A stretch of 64,000 nucleotides of DNA. It comes from Neorhizobium vignae (lineage in GTDB: Bacteria; Pseudomonadota; Alphaproteobacteria; Rhizobiales; Rhizobiaceae). The position numbers and the translations under genes were made by a program. Positions 8,444 to 17,784 of the stretch are shown piece after piece. The stretch spans positions 1 to 64,000 of the forward strand of contig NZ_JNNU01000026.1 of the NCBI RefSeq assembly GCF_000732195.1, given 5' to 3'. A model generated the notes under the pieces. That model was given only the letters and a program-made list of their open reading frames with translations. It ran no database searches and was not told the DNA's origin. Positions within the stretch are counted from its first letter, which is position 1. The number at the start of each line of letters is the position of its first letter.

Positions 8444-9871
8444 CTACCGTTCCCAGTCTTCCTTCGCCGCCTTCGGGCCGTTGCCGAGCTTGCGCTCGAA
8501 CTCGGCTGCCTCGGCTTCGGACATGCGGACGTCCAGAGTGACGGAACCGTCCTCATTGTCCTCGCGGCCATCGACGACGGCATTGCTGTAGACCCAGGAA
8601 ACGATGGAGAGCTGATCCGCCGGGATGACGATCGAGGTTTCGGTGAGCACGCCCGAGAGGCGCCTGGAGATCTCGTCCATCAGGGGCTCGACGCCCTCGC
8701 CCGTCATCGCCGAGACGGCCATGACGTTCTCGCGGCCAACGGCCCGCTCGGCGATCGCCTCGTGGGCCTCCGGGTCAAGCCGGTCGATCTTGTTCCAGAC
8801 CTCGATGATCCGCCTGGCGGCTTCCTTCTCGTCGATGCCGAGATCGGCGAGGATGCGCATCACGTCGCCGGCCTGGGCGGCATTGTCCGGGTCGGACATG
8901 TCGCGCACATGCAGGACGAGATCGGCTTCCAGCACCTCTTCCAGCGTGGCGCGGAAGGCGGCGACCAGATGGGTCGGCAGATCGGAGATGAAGCCGACCG
9001 TATCGGAGAGTATCACCGTGCGGCCATGCGGCAGCTTCATGCGGCGCAGCGTCGGATCGAGCGTGGCAAACAGCATGTCCTCGGCCAGCACGCCGGCACC
9101 GGTGATGCGGTTGAACAGCGTCGACTTGCCGGCGTTGGTATAACCGACCAGCGCCACGATCGGGTGCGGCACCTTGCGCCTCTTGGCACGATGAAGCTGG
9201 CGGGTACGCACGACCTGCTCGAGCTCGCGCTCCAGCTTGACGATGCGTTCCTGAAGCAGCCGGCGGTCTGCCTCGATCTGGGTTTCGCCAGGGCCGCCCA
9301 TGAAGCCGGCACCACCGCGCTGGCGTTCAAGGTGGGTCCAGCTGCGGACGAGACGGCCCTTCTGGTAATTGAGATGCGCCAGATCGACCTGCAGCGTGCC
9401 CTCCTTGGTGGAGGCGCGGCGGCCGAAGATCTCCAGGATCAGGCCGGTCCGGTCGATGACCTTGGCCTGCCATTCCTTTTCGAGATTGCGCTGCTGCACC
9501 GGGGTCAGCGGATGATCGACAATGACAAGGCCGGCGTCATGTTCGTCGAGCAGCGCCTTGATTTCCTCTATCTTGCCGCTGCCCATCAGCGTTCCCGGAC
9601 GCGGCTGGCTGATCGGCACGATCAACCCCTGCACGATTTCCAGGTCGATTGCCTTGGCAAGGCCGATGGCCTCCTCGAGGCGGGCCTCGTTGGATCGCTG
9701 GGGTGCGGGTGCGGCGTTTGAGTCGCCCTGCCCCGCCTTCGACCGTCCCTGCTTGAGGACCGGCACTATGACGAGCGCACGCATGTCGTCCCGGCGCTTT
9801 TCAGCCTCCGGGACCATGGATTCGTTGGAAGTATCGCGATTTGAAATCTGTTCTGTCCTGTTAGGCCGCAT
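8444..9871 (-). CDS. hflX: Ribosome-associated GTPase HflX
   Basis: A GTPase that binds and splits or rescues ribosomes under stress. The predicted 475-aa protein has the N-terminal HflX domain (LMGSGKIEEI...VDHPLTPVQQRNLE), a coiled linker, and a TRAFAC G domain with GYTNAGKST (G1), DTVGF (G3) and NKID (G4). The start is uncertain. ATG 9871 overlaps the hfq stop by 11 nt and would be translationally coupled; ATG 9817 would give a protein 18 residues shorter. The hfq-hflX pairing is the classical arrangement. Confidence 0.93.
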   Translation of the reverse strand: MRPNRTEQISNRDTSNESMVPEAEKRRDDMRALVIVPVLKQGRSKAGQGDSNAAPAPQRSNEARLEEAIGLAKAIDLEIVQGLIVPISQPRPGTLMGSGKIEEIKALLDEHDAGLVIVDHPLTPVQQRNLEKEWQAKVIDRTGLILEIFGRRASTKEGTLQVDLAHLNYQKGRLVRSWTHLERQRGGAGFMGGPGETQIEADRRLLQERIVKLERELEQVVRTRQLHRAKRRKVPHPIVALVGYTNAGKSTLFNRITGAGVLAEDMLFATLDPTLRRMKLPHGRTVILSDTVGFISDLPTHLVAAFRATLEEVLEADLVLHVRDMSDPDNAAQAGDVMRILADLGIDEKEAARRIIEVWNKIDRLDPEAHEAIAERAVGRENVMAVSAMTGEGVEPLMDEISRRLSGVLTETSIVIPADQLSIVSWVYSNAVVDGREDNEDGSVTLDVRMSEAEAAEFERKLGNGPKAAKEDWER

Positions 9872-10103
9872 TCTCTTCGGTTTCGAACATCTGCATGGGC
9901 TGGCCCGGCATGATGGTCGAGATCGCGTGCTTATACACGAGCTGAGAGTGGCCGTCACGGCGAAGCAGGACGCAGAAGTTGTCGAAAGAGGTCACGACAC
10001 CTGTCAGCTTTACCCCGTTGATCAGGAAAATCGTCAGGGAAATCTTCTGCTTGCGAACGGTATTGAGAAATAAATCCTGCAGGTTCTGAGAACGTTCCGC
10101 CAT
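9861..10103 (-). CDS. hfq: RNA chaperone Hfq
   Basis: An Sm-like hexameric RNA chaperone mediating small RNA-mRNA pairing; in rhizobia it also affects nitrogen fixation gene control. The protein has 80 aa with the QDLFLNTVRKQK distal/proximal-face start, Sm1 (ISLTIFLINGVKLTG) and Sm2 (LVYKHAIS) motifs, and a short acidic tail. A purine-rich AAGAAAGAAG precedes the ATG. A hairpin upstream at about 10170-10190 separates it from dat, so hfq-hflX probably has its own promoter. Confidence 0.98.
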   Translation of the reverse strand: MAERSQNLQDLFLNTVRKQKISLTIFLINGVKLTGVVTSFDNFCVLLRRDGHSQLVYKHAISTIMPGQPMQMFETEENAA

Positions 10104-10157
10104 AGCGCCGCTTCTTTCTTTTTTGCCGGCCCGGAGCCGGATCATGTTCAAGCTTGA

Positions 10158-10190
10158 TAAAAGACGACCGGAAAGCGCCCCGTGCTTTCC
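10158..10190 (-). terminator. Possible terminator between dat and hfq
   Basis: A 7-bp stem (GGAAAGC / GCTTTCC, 10170-10190) with a 7-base loop follows the dat stop. On the minus strand a short T-run appears 6-8 nt after the stem, so it may be a weak terminator or attenuator. Confidence 0.35.
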
Positions 10191-10209
10191 CTTCCCCGAT
10201 GTTTGACTA

Positions 10210-11073
10210 TCAAATCGCCGTCTTTTCCGCAACGTCGAAAAAGGTGTCGCGAATACTTGACGATACGGTGCCCGGATGGCCGTTGGCGACCGGTTTGTTG
10301 TCGATTTCGACGATCGGGACGCAGATCCCGGTGGCGGAGGTGAAAAATACCTCGCGCGCCGCGAGCATCTCTTCCGTCTTGAACTCGCGCTCGACCACCT
10401 TGAGCCCGAGCTTTTTTGCGACATCGATGAGGGTCGTGCGGGTGATTCCCTTGAGAATGCCGTGTTCGGCCGGCCGGGTGACCAGCTCGCCATCCCGAGT
10501 GACGATCCAGACGTTCGAAGAGGCACCTTCCATGACGATGCCGGAACGGTCGATGAAGATGGCGTCCTGAGCACCGGCCTCCTTCGCCTGCTGTTTGGCA
10601 AGCACGTTCGGCAGCAGGCCGACGGTCTTGATGTCGACGCGGTCCCAGCGGTTCTCGGGCAGGGTTATAACCTTGATGCCGCTCGCATATTTCCTGGCGG
10701 CGACCGAGGGATCGGTGCTCTTTGCGGTGATGGTGATGGTCGGCGGGGTGCCCTCGGTCGGGAAGTAGTGGTCGCGGCGGGCGGCACCGCGGGTGACCTG
10801 CAGATAGAAGATGCCGTTCTTCACCCGGTTGCGGCGGAGAACTTCGCGGATGACGAAGGTGAGCGCCGCGCGGCCCATCGGCGCGGCCATCCTCAGTTCG
10901 CTCAGCGACCGGTCGAGGCGGTTGAGATGGCGGGTCAGATCGACGATCATGCCGTGGCGTACTTCGCAGACCTCGTAGACGCCGTCCGCGAACTGGAAAC
11001 CGCGATCCTCCACATGCACCGCAGCGTCGGAATGGCGAACATATTGTCCGTTCACATAGGCAATTCTCGACAT
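10210..11073 (-). CDS. dat: D-amino-acid transaminase (class IV aminotransferase)
   Basis: A PLP-dependent fold-type IV aminotransferase interconverting D-amino acids such as D-alanine and D-glutamate with 2-oxo acids. The 287-aa protein has the N-terminal YVNGQYV and HVEDRGFQFADGVYEV motifs of D-amino acid transaminases, and a predicted PLP-lysine at Lys149 (DIKTVGLLPN). A branched-chain aminotransferase would be the alternative, but the DRGFQFADGVYE signature favours D-amino acids. The start follows an AGGGGA Shine-Dalgarno sequence. It lies between trkA and hfq, as in other rhizobia. Confidence 0.9.
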   Translation of the reverse strand: MSRIAYVNGQYVRHSDAAVHVEDRGFQFADGVYEVCEVRHGMIVDLTRHLNRLDRSLSELRMAAPMGRAALTFVIREVLRRNRVKNGIFYLQVTRGAARRDHYFPTEGTPPTITITAKSTDPSVAARKYASGIKVITLPENRWDRVDIKTVGLLPNVLAKQQAKEAGAQDAIFIDRSGIVMEGASSNVWIVTRDGELVTRPAEHGILKGITRTTLIDVAKKLGLKVVEREFKTEEMLAAREVFFTSATGICVPIVEIDNKPVANGHPGTVSSSIRDTFFDVAEKTAI

Positions 11074-11104
11074 CGATGTCCCCTGCTCTTTTCGGAAATG
11101 CTGG

Positions 11105-12481
11105 TCAGAAATACTGGATGGAAACGCGGAAAAGCTGCTCCACATGGCGCACGGCTTCGGCGGTGGCGAAGAGCACGACCCGGTCGCGCGCCTTGATCCT
11201 GGTATCGCCGTTCGGGCGGATGACGGCCTCGCCGCGGTAGATCGCGCCGACACGGATGCCGTCGGGAAGTTCGAGTTCGCGGAACGGCCGGCCGACCAGC
11301 GGCGAGGTTTCCAGCGCCTCGGCCTCGATAATCTCGGCAGCGCCGTTCTGCACCGCATAGACGGAACGGATGCGGCCCTTGCGGACATGCTGCAGCACGC
11401 GCGAGATCGTCACCGCACGCGGGTTTATCTGCGCATCGATGCCGAGCGCGTCGGTGACCTGATGGAACGAGGTGGAGTTGATCAGCACGAGGTTCGACTT
11501 ACAGCCGAGCGATTTCGCCATGACCGCAGCGAGGATGTTGATCTGGTCGCTGTTGGTAAGGGTTATGATCAGGTCGGTATCCTGGATATCGGCCTGGGTG
11601 AGGACATGTTGGTCGAGCGCCGAACCGTGCAGCACGATCGTATTGCGCAGCTGCTCGGAAACGACCAGCGCCCGCTCGCGGTCGCTCTCGATGATCTTCA
11701 GCCGCGTCCTCGGCTGGTGTTCCTCGATGGTCCGGGCGACGTAGTATCCGATATTGCCGCCGCCGGCGATGATGATGCGGCGCGCCTCCTGCTCCTCGTG
11801 GCCGAACAGGCCGAGCGTACGGCGGATGTGTTCGCGCTGGCAGATGACATAGGCGAGATCGCCGACTTCGAGCTCGTCGGCGGAGCGGGCGACGCTCAGG
11901 ACGCCATGGCGGACGATGCCGACCACAGTGGCCATCAGGTCAGGAAACAGTTCGGAGAGCTGATGCAGCGGCGTGGCGACCACCGGGCAGTCTTCCATGC
12001 ACTCGATCGCCACCATGGCGATGTGATCGTCGGCGAAGCGGACGACATCGGTGGCACCGGGAAAGGAAATGCGCCGCAGCACCATCTTGCCGACTTCGAT
12101 CTCGGGCGAGATCGTCACGTCGATCGACATGTTCTGGCGGCTGAAGAGGTCGGCATATTCCGGCTTCAGATAGTTCTGGGCGCGGATGCGGGCGATCTTG
12201 GTGGGCACGGAAAACAGGGCATGGGCGACTTCGCAGGCAACGATGTTGACCTCGTCATAGAGCGTCACCGCGATGATCATGTCGGCGTCTTCGGCGCCAG
12301 CCTTTTCCAGCATGTCCGGATGAGCGCCGTGGCCGACGTAACCCTTGACGTCGAGCGTCTCGGTGATCGCAGCGATCAGCGTCGCCGAGGTATCGATGAC
12401 GGACACGTCATTGTCCTCATGGGCGAGCCGTTCGGCAATGCCGTAGCCAACCTGCCCCGCGCCGCAGATGATTACCTTCAT
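11105..12481 (-). CDS. trkA: Trk potassium transport peripheral protein TrkA
   Basis: Cytoplasmic NAD-binding regulator of the TrkH/TrkG K+ channel. The 458-aa protein has two RCK-N/RCK-C repeats. The first Rossmann motif is at the very start (IICGAGQVGYGIAERL) and the second in the middle (IIIAGGGNIGYYVARTI). The gene starts 3 nt after the ntrX stop, so it is cotranscribed with ntrYX, a typical alphaproteobacterial arrangement. No trkH partner is in the window. Confidence 0.96.
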   Translation of the reverse strand: MKVIICGAGQVGYGIAERLAHEDNDVSVIDTSATLIAAITETLDVKGYVGHGAHPDMLEKAGAEDADMIIAVTLYDEVNIVACEVAHALFSVPTKIARIRAQNYLKPEYADLFSRQNMSIDVTISPEIEVGKMVLRRISFPGATDVVRFADDHIAMVAIECMEDCPVVATPLHQLSELFPDLMATVVGIVRHGVLSVARSADELEVGDLAYVICQREHIRRTLGLFGHEEQEARRIIIAGGGNIGYYVARTIEEHQPRTRLKIIESDRERALVVSEQLRNTIVLHGSALDQHVLTQADIQDTDLIITLTNSDQINILAAVMAKSLGCKSNLVLINSTSFHQVTDALGIDAQINPRAVTISRVLQHVRKGRIRSVYAVQNGAAEIIEAEALETSPLVGRPFRELELPDGIRVGAIYRGEAVIRPNGDTRIKARDRVVLFATAEAVRHVEQLFRVSIQYF

Positions 12482-12484
12482 ACG

Positions 12485-13849
12485 TCAAACACCGAGCGAT
12501 TTGAGCTTGCGGTGGAGTGCCGAGCGCTCCATGCCGACGAATTCCGCGGTGCGGGAAATGTTGCCACCGAACCGGTTGATCTGGGCGATCAGGTAGTCGC
12601 GCTCGAACATTTCGCGGGCTTCGCGCAGCGGCAGCGTCATGATGTGGTAATCGCCCTTGGCGGAGACCTTCGGCAGCATGTCGCCGAGATCGGTCGGGAG
12701 CATGTCGGCGGATATCGGCGAATCCGGACCGTCGGAACGGGCAAGGATCATCAGCCGTTCGATATTGTTGCGCAGCTGTCGGATATTGCCCGGCCAGTCA
12801 TGGGCCTGGAGGACGGCCATGGCGTCCTCGCCGATCTTGCGAGGGCGGATGCCGGCCTGTTCGGAAATCTGGCGCATGAACATGTCGACCAGGAAAGGAA
12901 TGTCCTCGCGGCGTTCGGCGAGCGCCGGCACCTTGACCGGAACGACGGCCAGCCGGTGATAGAGATCCTCGCGGAAGGAACCGTCGGCGATCAGGCTTTC
13001 GAGATTGTAGGCGGTCGACGAGATGATGCGGACATCGACCTTGACGCGCTTGGAACCGCCGACGCGTTCGAACTGCTGGTCGACCAGTACGCGCAAGATC
13101 TTGTTCTGGGTTTCGCGCGGCATTTCGCCGACTTCGTCGAGATAAAGGATGCCGCGATGGGCCTCTTCCAGCGCGCCGATCTTGCGCGCCTGGCCGGGAG
13201 CGCCTTCGGTGCCGAAAAGTGCCATCTCCATGCGATCAGGCGTGATCGTCGCGGCGTTCAGCGCCACGAAGGGGCCGGCGACGCGCGAAGAGCGCTTGTG
13301 GATCATCCGCGCCACCAGTTCCTTGCCGGAACCGGAGGGGCCGAGGATCATCACGCGGCTGTTGGTCGGCGCGACCTTCTCGATGGTCTGGCGCAGCTGC
13401 GAGACGGCAACCGACGTGCCGACCAGCTCGGCGGCGTCGCCCGTGCGCTTCTTGAGCTCGGTCACCTCGCGCTTCAGCTTGGAGTTCTCGAGCGCCCGCT
13501 CGGCGATCAGGATCAACCGATCGGCCTTGAACGGTTTTTCGATGAAGTCGAACGCGCCGCGCTTGATCGCCGAAACAGCGGTCTCGACATTGCCATGACC
13601 GGAGATCATCACGACGGGCAAATCGGGGTGCCGGCTCTTGACCTCGTCGAGCAGCGCCAGGCCGTCGAGCTTGGAGCCCTGCATCCAGATATCCAGGAAG
13701 ACCAGCCGCGGCACGCGATCGGATATCGCTGCCAGCGCGCTGTCGCTGTCGTGAGCCGTGCGGGTTTCATGGCCCTCATCGGACAAAATACCTGAAACGA
13801 TATCGCGGATATCCGCCTCGTCATCTACGACCAGAATATCAGACGCCAT
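12485..13849 (-). CDS. ntrX: Nitrogen assimilation response regulator NtrX
   Basis: DNA-binding response regulator phosphorylated by NtrY. The 454-aa protein has a receiver domain (phospho-acceptor Asp53 in FLDIWM), an AAA+ domain with Walker A GPSGSGKE, and a C-terminal Fis-type helix-turn-helix (SRTAEFVGMERSALHRKLK). The sigma-54 contact loop GAFTGA is missing: where NtrC has EKGAFTGAQN this protein has EGAPGQARK. That agrees with NtrX acting without sigma-54. It overlaps ntrY by 11 nt. Confidence 0.96.
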   Translation of the reverse strand: MASDILVVDDEADIRDIVSGILSDEGHETRTAHDSDSALAAISDRVPRLVFLDIWMQGSKLDGLALLDEVKSRHPDLPVVMISGHGNVETAVSAIKRGAFDFIEKPFKADRLILIAERALENSKLKREVTELKKRTGDAAELVGTSVAVSQLRQTIEKVAPTNSRVMILGPSGSGKELVARMIHKRSSRVAGPFVALNAATITPDRMEMALFGTEGAPGQARKIGALEEAHRGILYLDEVGEMPRETQNKILRVLVDQQFERVGGSKRVKVDVRIISSTAYNLESLIADGSFREDLYHRLAVVPVKVPALAERREDIPFLVDMFMRQISEQAGIRPRKIGEDAMAVLQAHDWPGNIRQLRNNIERLMILARSDGPDSPISADMLPTDLGDMLPKVSAKGDYHIMTLPLREAREMFERDYLIAQINRFGGNISRTAEFVGMERSALHRKLKSLGV

Positions 13850-16112
13850 AAGCCAATTCCTTGTTATTATCCGTTCCCGGCACCGCCACCTGCTCCAGAT
13901 GCGGCAGCAGCACCCTGATCATGGCGCCCTTGCCATGATCGAAATCGGCGGGAGCATCGTGCAGTTCGAGCTGCCCGCCGTGTTCTTCGATGATCTTCTT
14001 GACGATGGCGAGCCCCAGGCCCGTGCCCTTGTCGCGCATGGTCATGTAGGGCTCGAGGATGCGGTGCCGGTTTTCGGTCGGCAGGCCGCTGCCGTTGTCG
14101 ATGATGTCGACCACATAGGCGTCGCGCTCCGCGTCGTAGACCGAGCGGACCTTGACCTTGCGGCCATCGCGTTCCTGATCGCTCGAGACCGCCTCGATCG
14201 CCTCGACGGCGTTCTTGATAAGGTTGCCGAAGGCCTGGCCGAGCATGCGCGCATCGAACATGCCCTTCAGCGGCTCGTCGCCAAGCTCGCGGATGAAATC
14301 CACATGGGTCGTGCCCATCTCGCGCAGGAAGATCGCGTCGCGCAGGATATCGCGCAGATCGGCCTCTTCCTTGGCGGGTTTCGGCATGCGGGCAAAGGAG
14401 GAGAATTCGTCGACCATGCGGCCGATATCGCCGACCTGGCGCACGATCGTATCGGTGCACTGGTCGAAGACGGCGCGGTCGTCCTCGGCGATCTGCTTGC
14501 CGTAGCGACGCTTGAGGCGTTCGGCCGAAAGCTGGATCGGGGTGAGCGGGTTCTTGATTTCGTGGGCGATGCGGCGGGCGACGTCCGCCCAGGCGGTCGA
14601 GCGCTGGGCGATCACGAGATCGGTGATATCGTCGAGCGTTACCACATAGGAATCGTGCGCGGCGCGCTGTTCCTCGCGGGTGACCTGGACCGACAGCGTC
14701 CGCTCCTTGCCGCCGCGGATCAGGTTCACCTGCTTGCGGAACTCGCCGCGCGCTCTGGTGCGCGCCTCGGTGAGGACGTGGTCGATCTCCGGCGCGACAT
14801 CCTCAAGCTTCTCGCCCATCAGCTGTTCGGCGGGAACGCCGAGGAAATGCTCCGCCGACGGATTGACGATGGTGATGCGGCGGTCTTCCTCGACCCCGAT
14901 GACGGCAGCGGTGACGCCGGACAGCACGGCCTCGATGAACCGACGACGGTCGTCAACTTCATCCTTGGCCTCGAGGATCTCGTCGCGCTGGCTGCGGATC
15001 TCCGAAATCATCTTGTTGAAAGTGCGCGACAGACTGCCGACGTCGCCATCGGCGGCGCGCACCGGCACGACCACGTTGAGATTGCCGGTCGCCACGCTGT
15101 CGGCGGCGCTGATCAACAGCCGGATCGGCCGGACGATGCGGTCGGCCACCGCGATCGCCGTCCAGATCGCCGCGAGCAGCACGATCAGCGCGAAACCGAG
15201 ATAGAGCACCGCAAAGGCGATCTGCAGCGACGTGCGGCCGGCTTCCATCGCCTGGTATTCGGCGGCGTTCTCCTCCATCAGCCGCATCGCCGAGATGACT
15301 TTCGGATCGACTGCGCGGATCGTATAGAGATAGGAGCCGGGAATGGCGTCGAGCTTGATGACGGCGCCGACGAGGTTGGTGACGCCTGGCGGGATCAGCG
15401 TCGGCTGGCCGGCCGCCGCCGTCTTCAGCGCATCCTCCGGGATCGCCGGCAGCGGCTTTTCCGTCTTGATGTCGGCCTGGACGATCGCCTGACCGTCTTC
15501 ACGCACCAGGAAGGCTCCGAGCATTCCGCGACCCCGCGCCTGGCGGGTCATCAGGTCCACGAACCCCGTCCGGTCGAGATAGAACATCGGCCGGTTGCGC
15601 TCGAGGTCGTTCGACATCGACACGGTCTGGCCCTGAAGATAGCTGGCATTCTCAAGCATATAGGCTCGGGCGACGTCCTGGGACGACTGCACGATCGACT
15701 GCGTCCGAAGCGAGAACCAGCGGTCAAGGCCGACATTGAGCGTGAGGCTCGCGAAAATCGCCACCAGAACCGCCGGCGTGATCGCCACGATCGAGAAGAG
15801 AACGACGATGCGGACATGCAGCCGGGCGGCGGCGCGGCCGCGGTTTCGGGCCCTGACCAGCCGAACGATCTCGCGGCCGATCAGATACATCAGGCCGAGG
15901 ATGAAAAGCGAGTTCAGCGCAGCCGAGGCGATCACGACATTGGTGGTCGGCGCGATCGGGGTCAGGCCGAGCAGGATGAACAGCGTCACCGACGCGCAGA
16001 TCAGGGCTCCGCCGGCGAGCAGAAGGCCGGGGAGCGCAAACGACGCGCGCCGATCCTGCACTGACACCGCTGGCTCGTCTTCGGCCATCGGCGCGGTTAC
16101 GCCTTCCGTCAT
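13839..16112 (-). CDS. ntrY: Membrane sensor histidine kinase NtrY
   Basis: Sensor kinase partner of NtrX, involved in nitrogen and, in some species, redox sensing. The 757-aa protein has several N-terminal transmembrane helices with a periplasmic loop, then HAMP (RPIRLLISAADSVATGNL), PAS, HisKA (RIAHEIKNPLTPIQLSAERL, phospho-His in AHEIKNP) and HATPase_c with DNGSGLP and GTGLGLAIV. ATG 16112 is used because GGAG lies 12 nt upstream; a GTG at 16187 would add 25 residues. A 220-nt gap to ntrC probably holds the ntrYX promoter. Confidence 0.94.
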   Translation of the reverse strand: MTEGVTAPMAEDEPAVSVQDRRASFALPGLLLAGGALICASVTLFILLGLTPIAPTTNVVIASAALNSLFILGLMYLIGREIVRLVRARNRGRAAARLHVRIVVLFSIVAITPAVLVAIFASLTLNVGLDRWFSLRTQSIVQSSQDVARAYMLENASYLQGQTVSMSNDLERNRPMFYLDRTGFVDLMTRQARGRGMLGAFLVREDGQAIVQADIKTEKPLPAIPEDALKTAAAGQPTLIPPGVTNLVGAVIKLDAIPGSYLYTIRAVDPKVISAMRLMEENAAEYQAMEAGRTSLQIAFAVLYLGFALIVLLAAIWTAIAVADRIVRPIRLLISAADSVATGNLNVVVPVRAADGDVGSLSRTFNKMISEIRSQRDEILEAKDEVDDRRRFIEAVLSGVTAAVIGVEEDRRITIVNPSAEHFLGVPAEQLMGEKLEDVAPEIDHVLTEARTRARGEFRKQVNLIRGGKERTLSVQVTREEQRAAHDSYVVTLDDITDLVIAQRSTAWADVARRIAHEIKNPLTPIQLSAERLKRRYGKQIAEDDRAVFDQCTDTIVRQVGDIGRMVDEFSSFARMPKPAKEEADLRDILRDAIFLREMGTTHVDFIRELGDEPLKGMFDARMLGQAFGNLIKNAVEAIEAVSSDQERDGRKVKVRSVYDAERDAYVVDIIDNGSGLPTENRHRILEPYMTMRDKGTGLGLAIVKKIIEEHGGQLELHDAPADFDHGKGAMIRVLLPHLEQVAVPGTDNNKELAYGV

Positions 16113-16332
16113 CGAATCCACTCCGATCCCCAAAACCCTCGCGGGAGATCGATCCAACCCGGTCAGACCGGGCGAAGCGACAGCCACTTTCCAGAAAAGG
16201 GCTGGTCTACCCCATCAACGGCCGCCACTCCGTCGAGCATTCACCAAACCCTGCGTGACCTTTAAGCAACGCAATGTGGCGAAAATGCAACGATGAGCGG
16301 AAGGTGTCAAGCAGTCGGGAACAAACTAACCA

Positions 16333-17784
16333 TCAAGCACCACGAGAGCTGCGATAGACCGAGACGCCCAGTTCCCGGATCTTCTTGCGAAGCGTGTTTC
16401 GGTTGAGGCCGAGGAGATCGGCCGCCTTGATCTGGTTGCCGCGGGTGGCCGTCAGCGCCGCCAGGATGAGCGGATATTCCAGCTCCGTCAGGACGCGATC
16501 GTAGAGACCCGGCGGCGGAAGGTTTTCGCCGAAGCTCGCGAAATAGCTGCGCATGTTTTCTTCCACGGCCTGCGCGATGGTGAGCGAACCGCTGCGGGTC
16601 CCCATCTTGTCGATCGGGCTGTCGGGAACATCCGAGCGCAGCTCCGATTCGATGATCTCGCGGCTGATGACCTCCTGCGGGTAAAGCGCCATCAGGCGCC
16701 GAACCAGGTTTTCCAGCTCGCGCACGTTGCCCGGCCAGGCATAGGCCTTCATCAGATCCAGCGCCTCGCTGTCGAAACGCTTGGCATCCAGCCCTTCCTT
16801 CTCGGCCATCTGCATGAAGTGGCGCACCAGATCCGGAATGTCCTCGGCACGGTCACGCAAGGGAGGCAGGCGCAGCGGCACGACGTTGAGGCGGTAATAA
16901 AGGTCCTCGCGGAAGAGGCCTTGGTTGATCAGGTGCTTCAAATCCTTGTTGGTGGCCGCGACGATGCGGACATCGGTGCGGATGGGCGTGCGGCCGCCGA
17001 CGGTGGTGTATTCGCCCTGCTGCAGGACGCGCAGGAGGCGCGTCTGGGCGTCCATCGGCATGTCGCCGATCTCGTCGAGGAACAGGGTTCCGCCCTCGGC
17101 CTGCTCGAAGCGGCCGGTGGAGCGGTTCTGGGCGCCGGTAAAAGCGCCCTTCTCATGGCCGAAAAGTTCCGATTCGATCAGGTCGCGCGGAATGGCGGCC
17201 ATGTTGATCGCCACGAACGGACCGTTGCGGCGCTTGCCGTAATCATGGAGCGCGCGCGCGACCAGTTCCTTGCCGGTGCCGGACTCACCGGTGATCATCA
17301 GCGTCAGGTCGGTCTGCATCAGACGCGCGAGCACGCGGTAGATTTCCTGCATGGCGGCGGAGCGGCCGACGAGCGGCATGCCGTCCTGCATGTCGTCGTC
17401 GAGGCGGGCGGGCTTGCGCTTGGGCTCGGCGAGCGCCCGGCCGATGATGGCGATCAGCTCGGTCAGGTCGAAAGGTTTCGGCAGGTAGTCGTAGGCACCC
17501 TTTTCGGAGGCCTTGATGGCCGTCATGAAGGTGTTCTGGGCGCTCATGACGAGCACCGGCAGCTCGGGCCTGGCCTTCTTGATGCGCGGCAGGAGGTCGA
17601 AGGCGTTCTCGTCCGGCATGATCACGTCGGTGACGACGAGATCGCCCTCCCCGGCCGAGATCCAGCGCCACAGGGTGGCGGCATTGGAGGTAATGCGCAC
17701 TTCGTAACCAGCCCTGGTCAAGGCCTGGTTCAGAACGGTACGGATGGCCGCGTCGTCGTCGGCGACAAGGATCGTGGCAGTCAT
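16333..17784 (-). CDS. ntrC: Nitrogen regulation response regulator NtrC
   Basis: Sigma-54-dependent activator of nitrogen assimilation genes. The 483-aa protein has a receiver domain (Asp53 in VTDVIMP), an AAA+ domain with GESGTGKE and the sigma-54 contact motif GAFTGA, and a C-terminal Fis-like HTH (NQIKAADLLGLNRNTLRKKIRELG). It overlaps ntrB by 4 nt (ATGA). Its activity should follow PII/NtrB signalling of the 2-oxoglutarate to glutamine ratio. Confidence 0.97.
   Translation of the reverse strand: MTATILVADDDAAIRTVLNQALTRAGYEVRITSNAATLWRWISAGEGDLVVTDVIMPDENAFDLLPRIKKARPELPVLVMSAQNTFMTAIKASEKGAYDYLPKPFDLTELIAIIGRALAEPKRKPARLDDDMQDGMPLVGRSAAMQEIYRVLARLMQTDLTLMITGESGTGKELVARALHDYGKRRNGPFVAINMAAIPRDLIESELFGHEKGAFTGAQNRSTGRFEQAEGGTLFLDEIGDMPMDAQTRLLRVLQQGEYTTVGGRTPIRTDVRIVAATNKDLKHLINQGLFREDLYYRLNVVPLRLPPLRDRAEDIPDLVRHFMQMAEKEGLDAKRFDSEALDLMKAYAWPGNVRELENLVRRLMALYPQEVISREIIESELRSDVPDSPIDKMGTRSGSLTIAQAVEENMRSYFASFGENLPPPGLYDRVLTELEYPLILAALTATRGNQIKAADLLGLNRNTLRKKIRELGVSVYRSSRGA

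Noticed and set aside
11144..16064. Two very long plus-strand open frames opposite trkA, ntrX and ntrY
   Set aside because: Both are Asp/Arg/Gly/His-rich antisense shadows of well-conserved genes.
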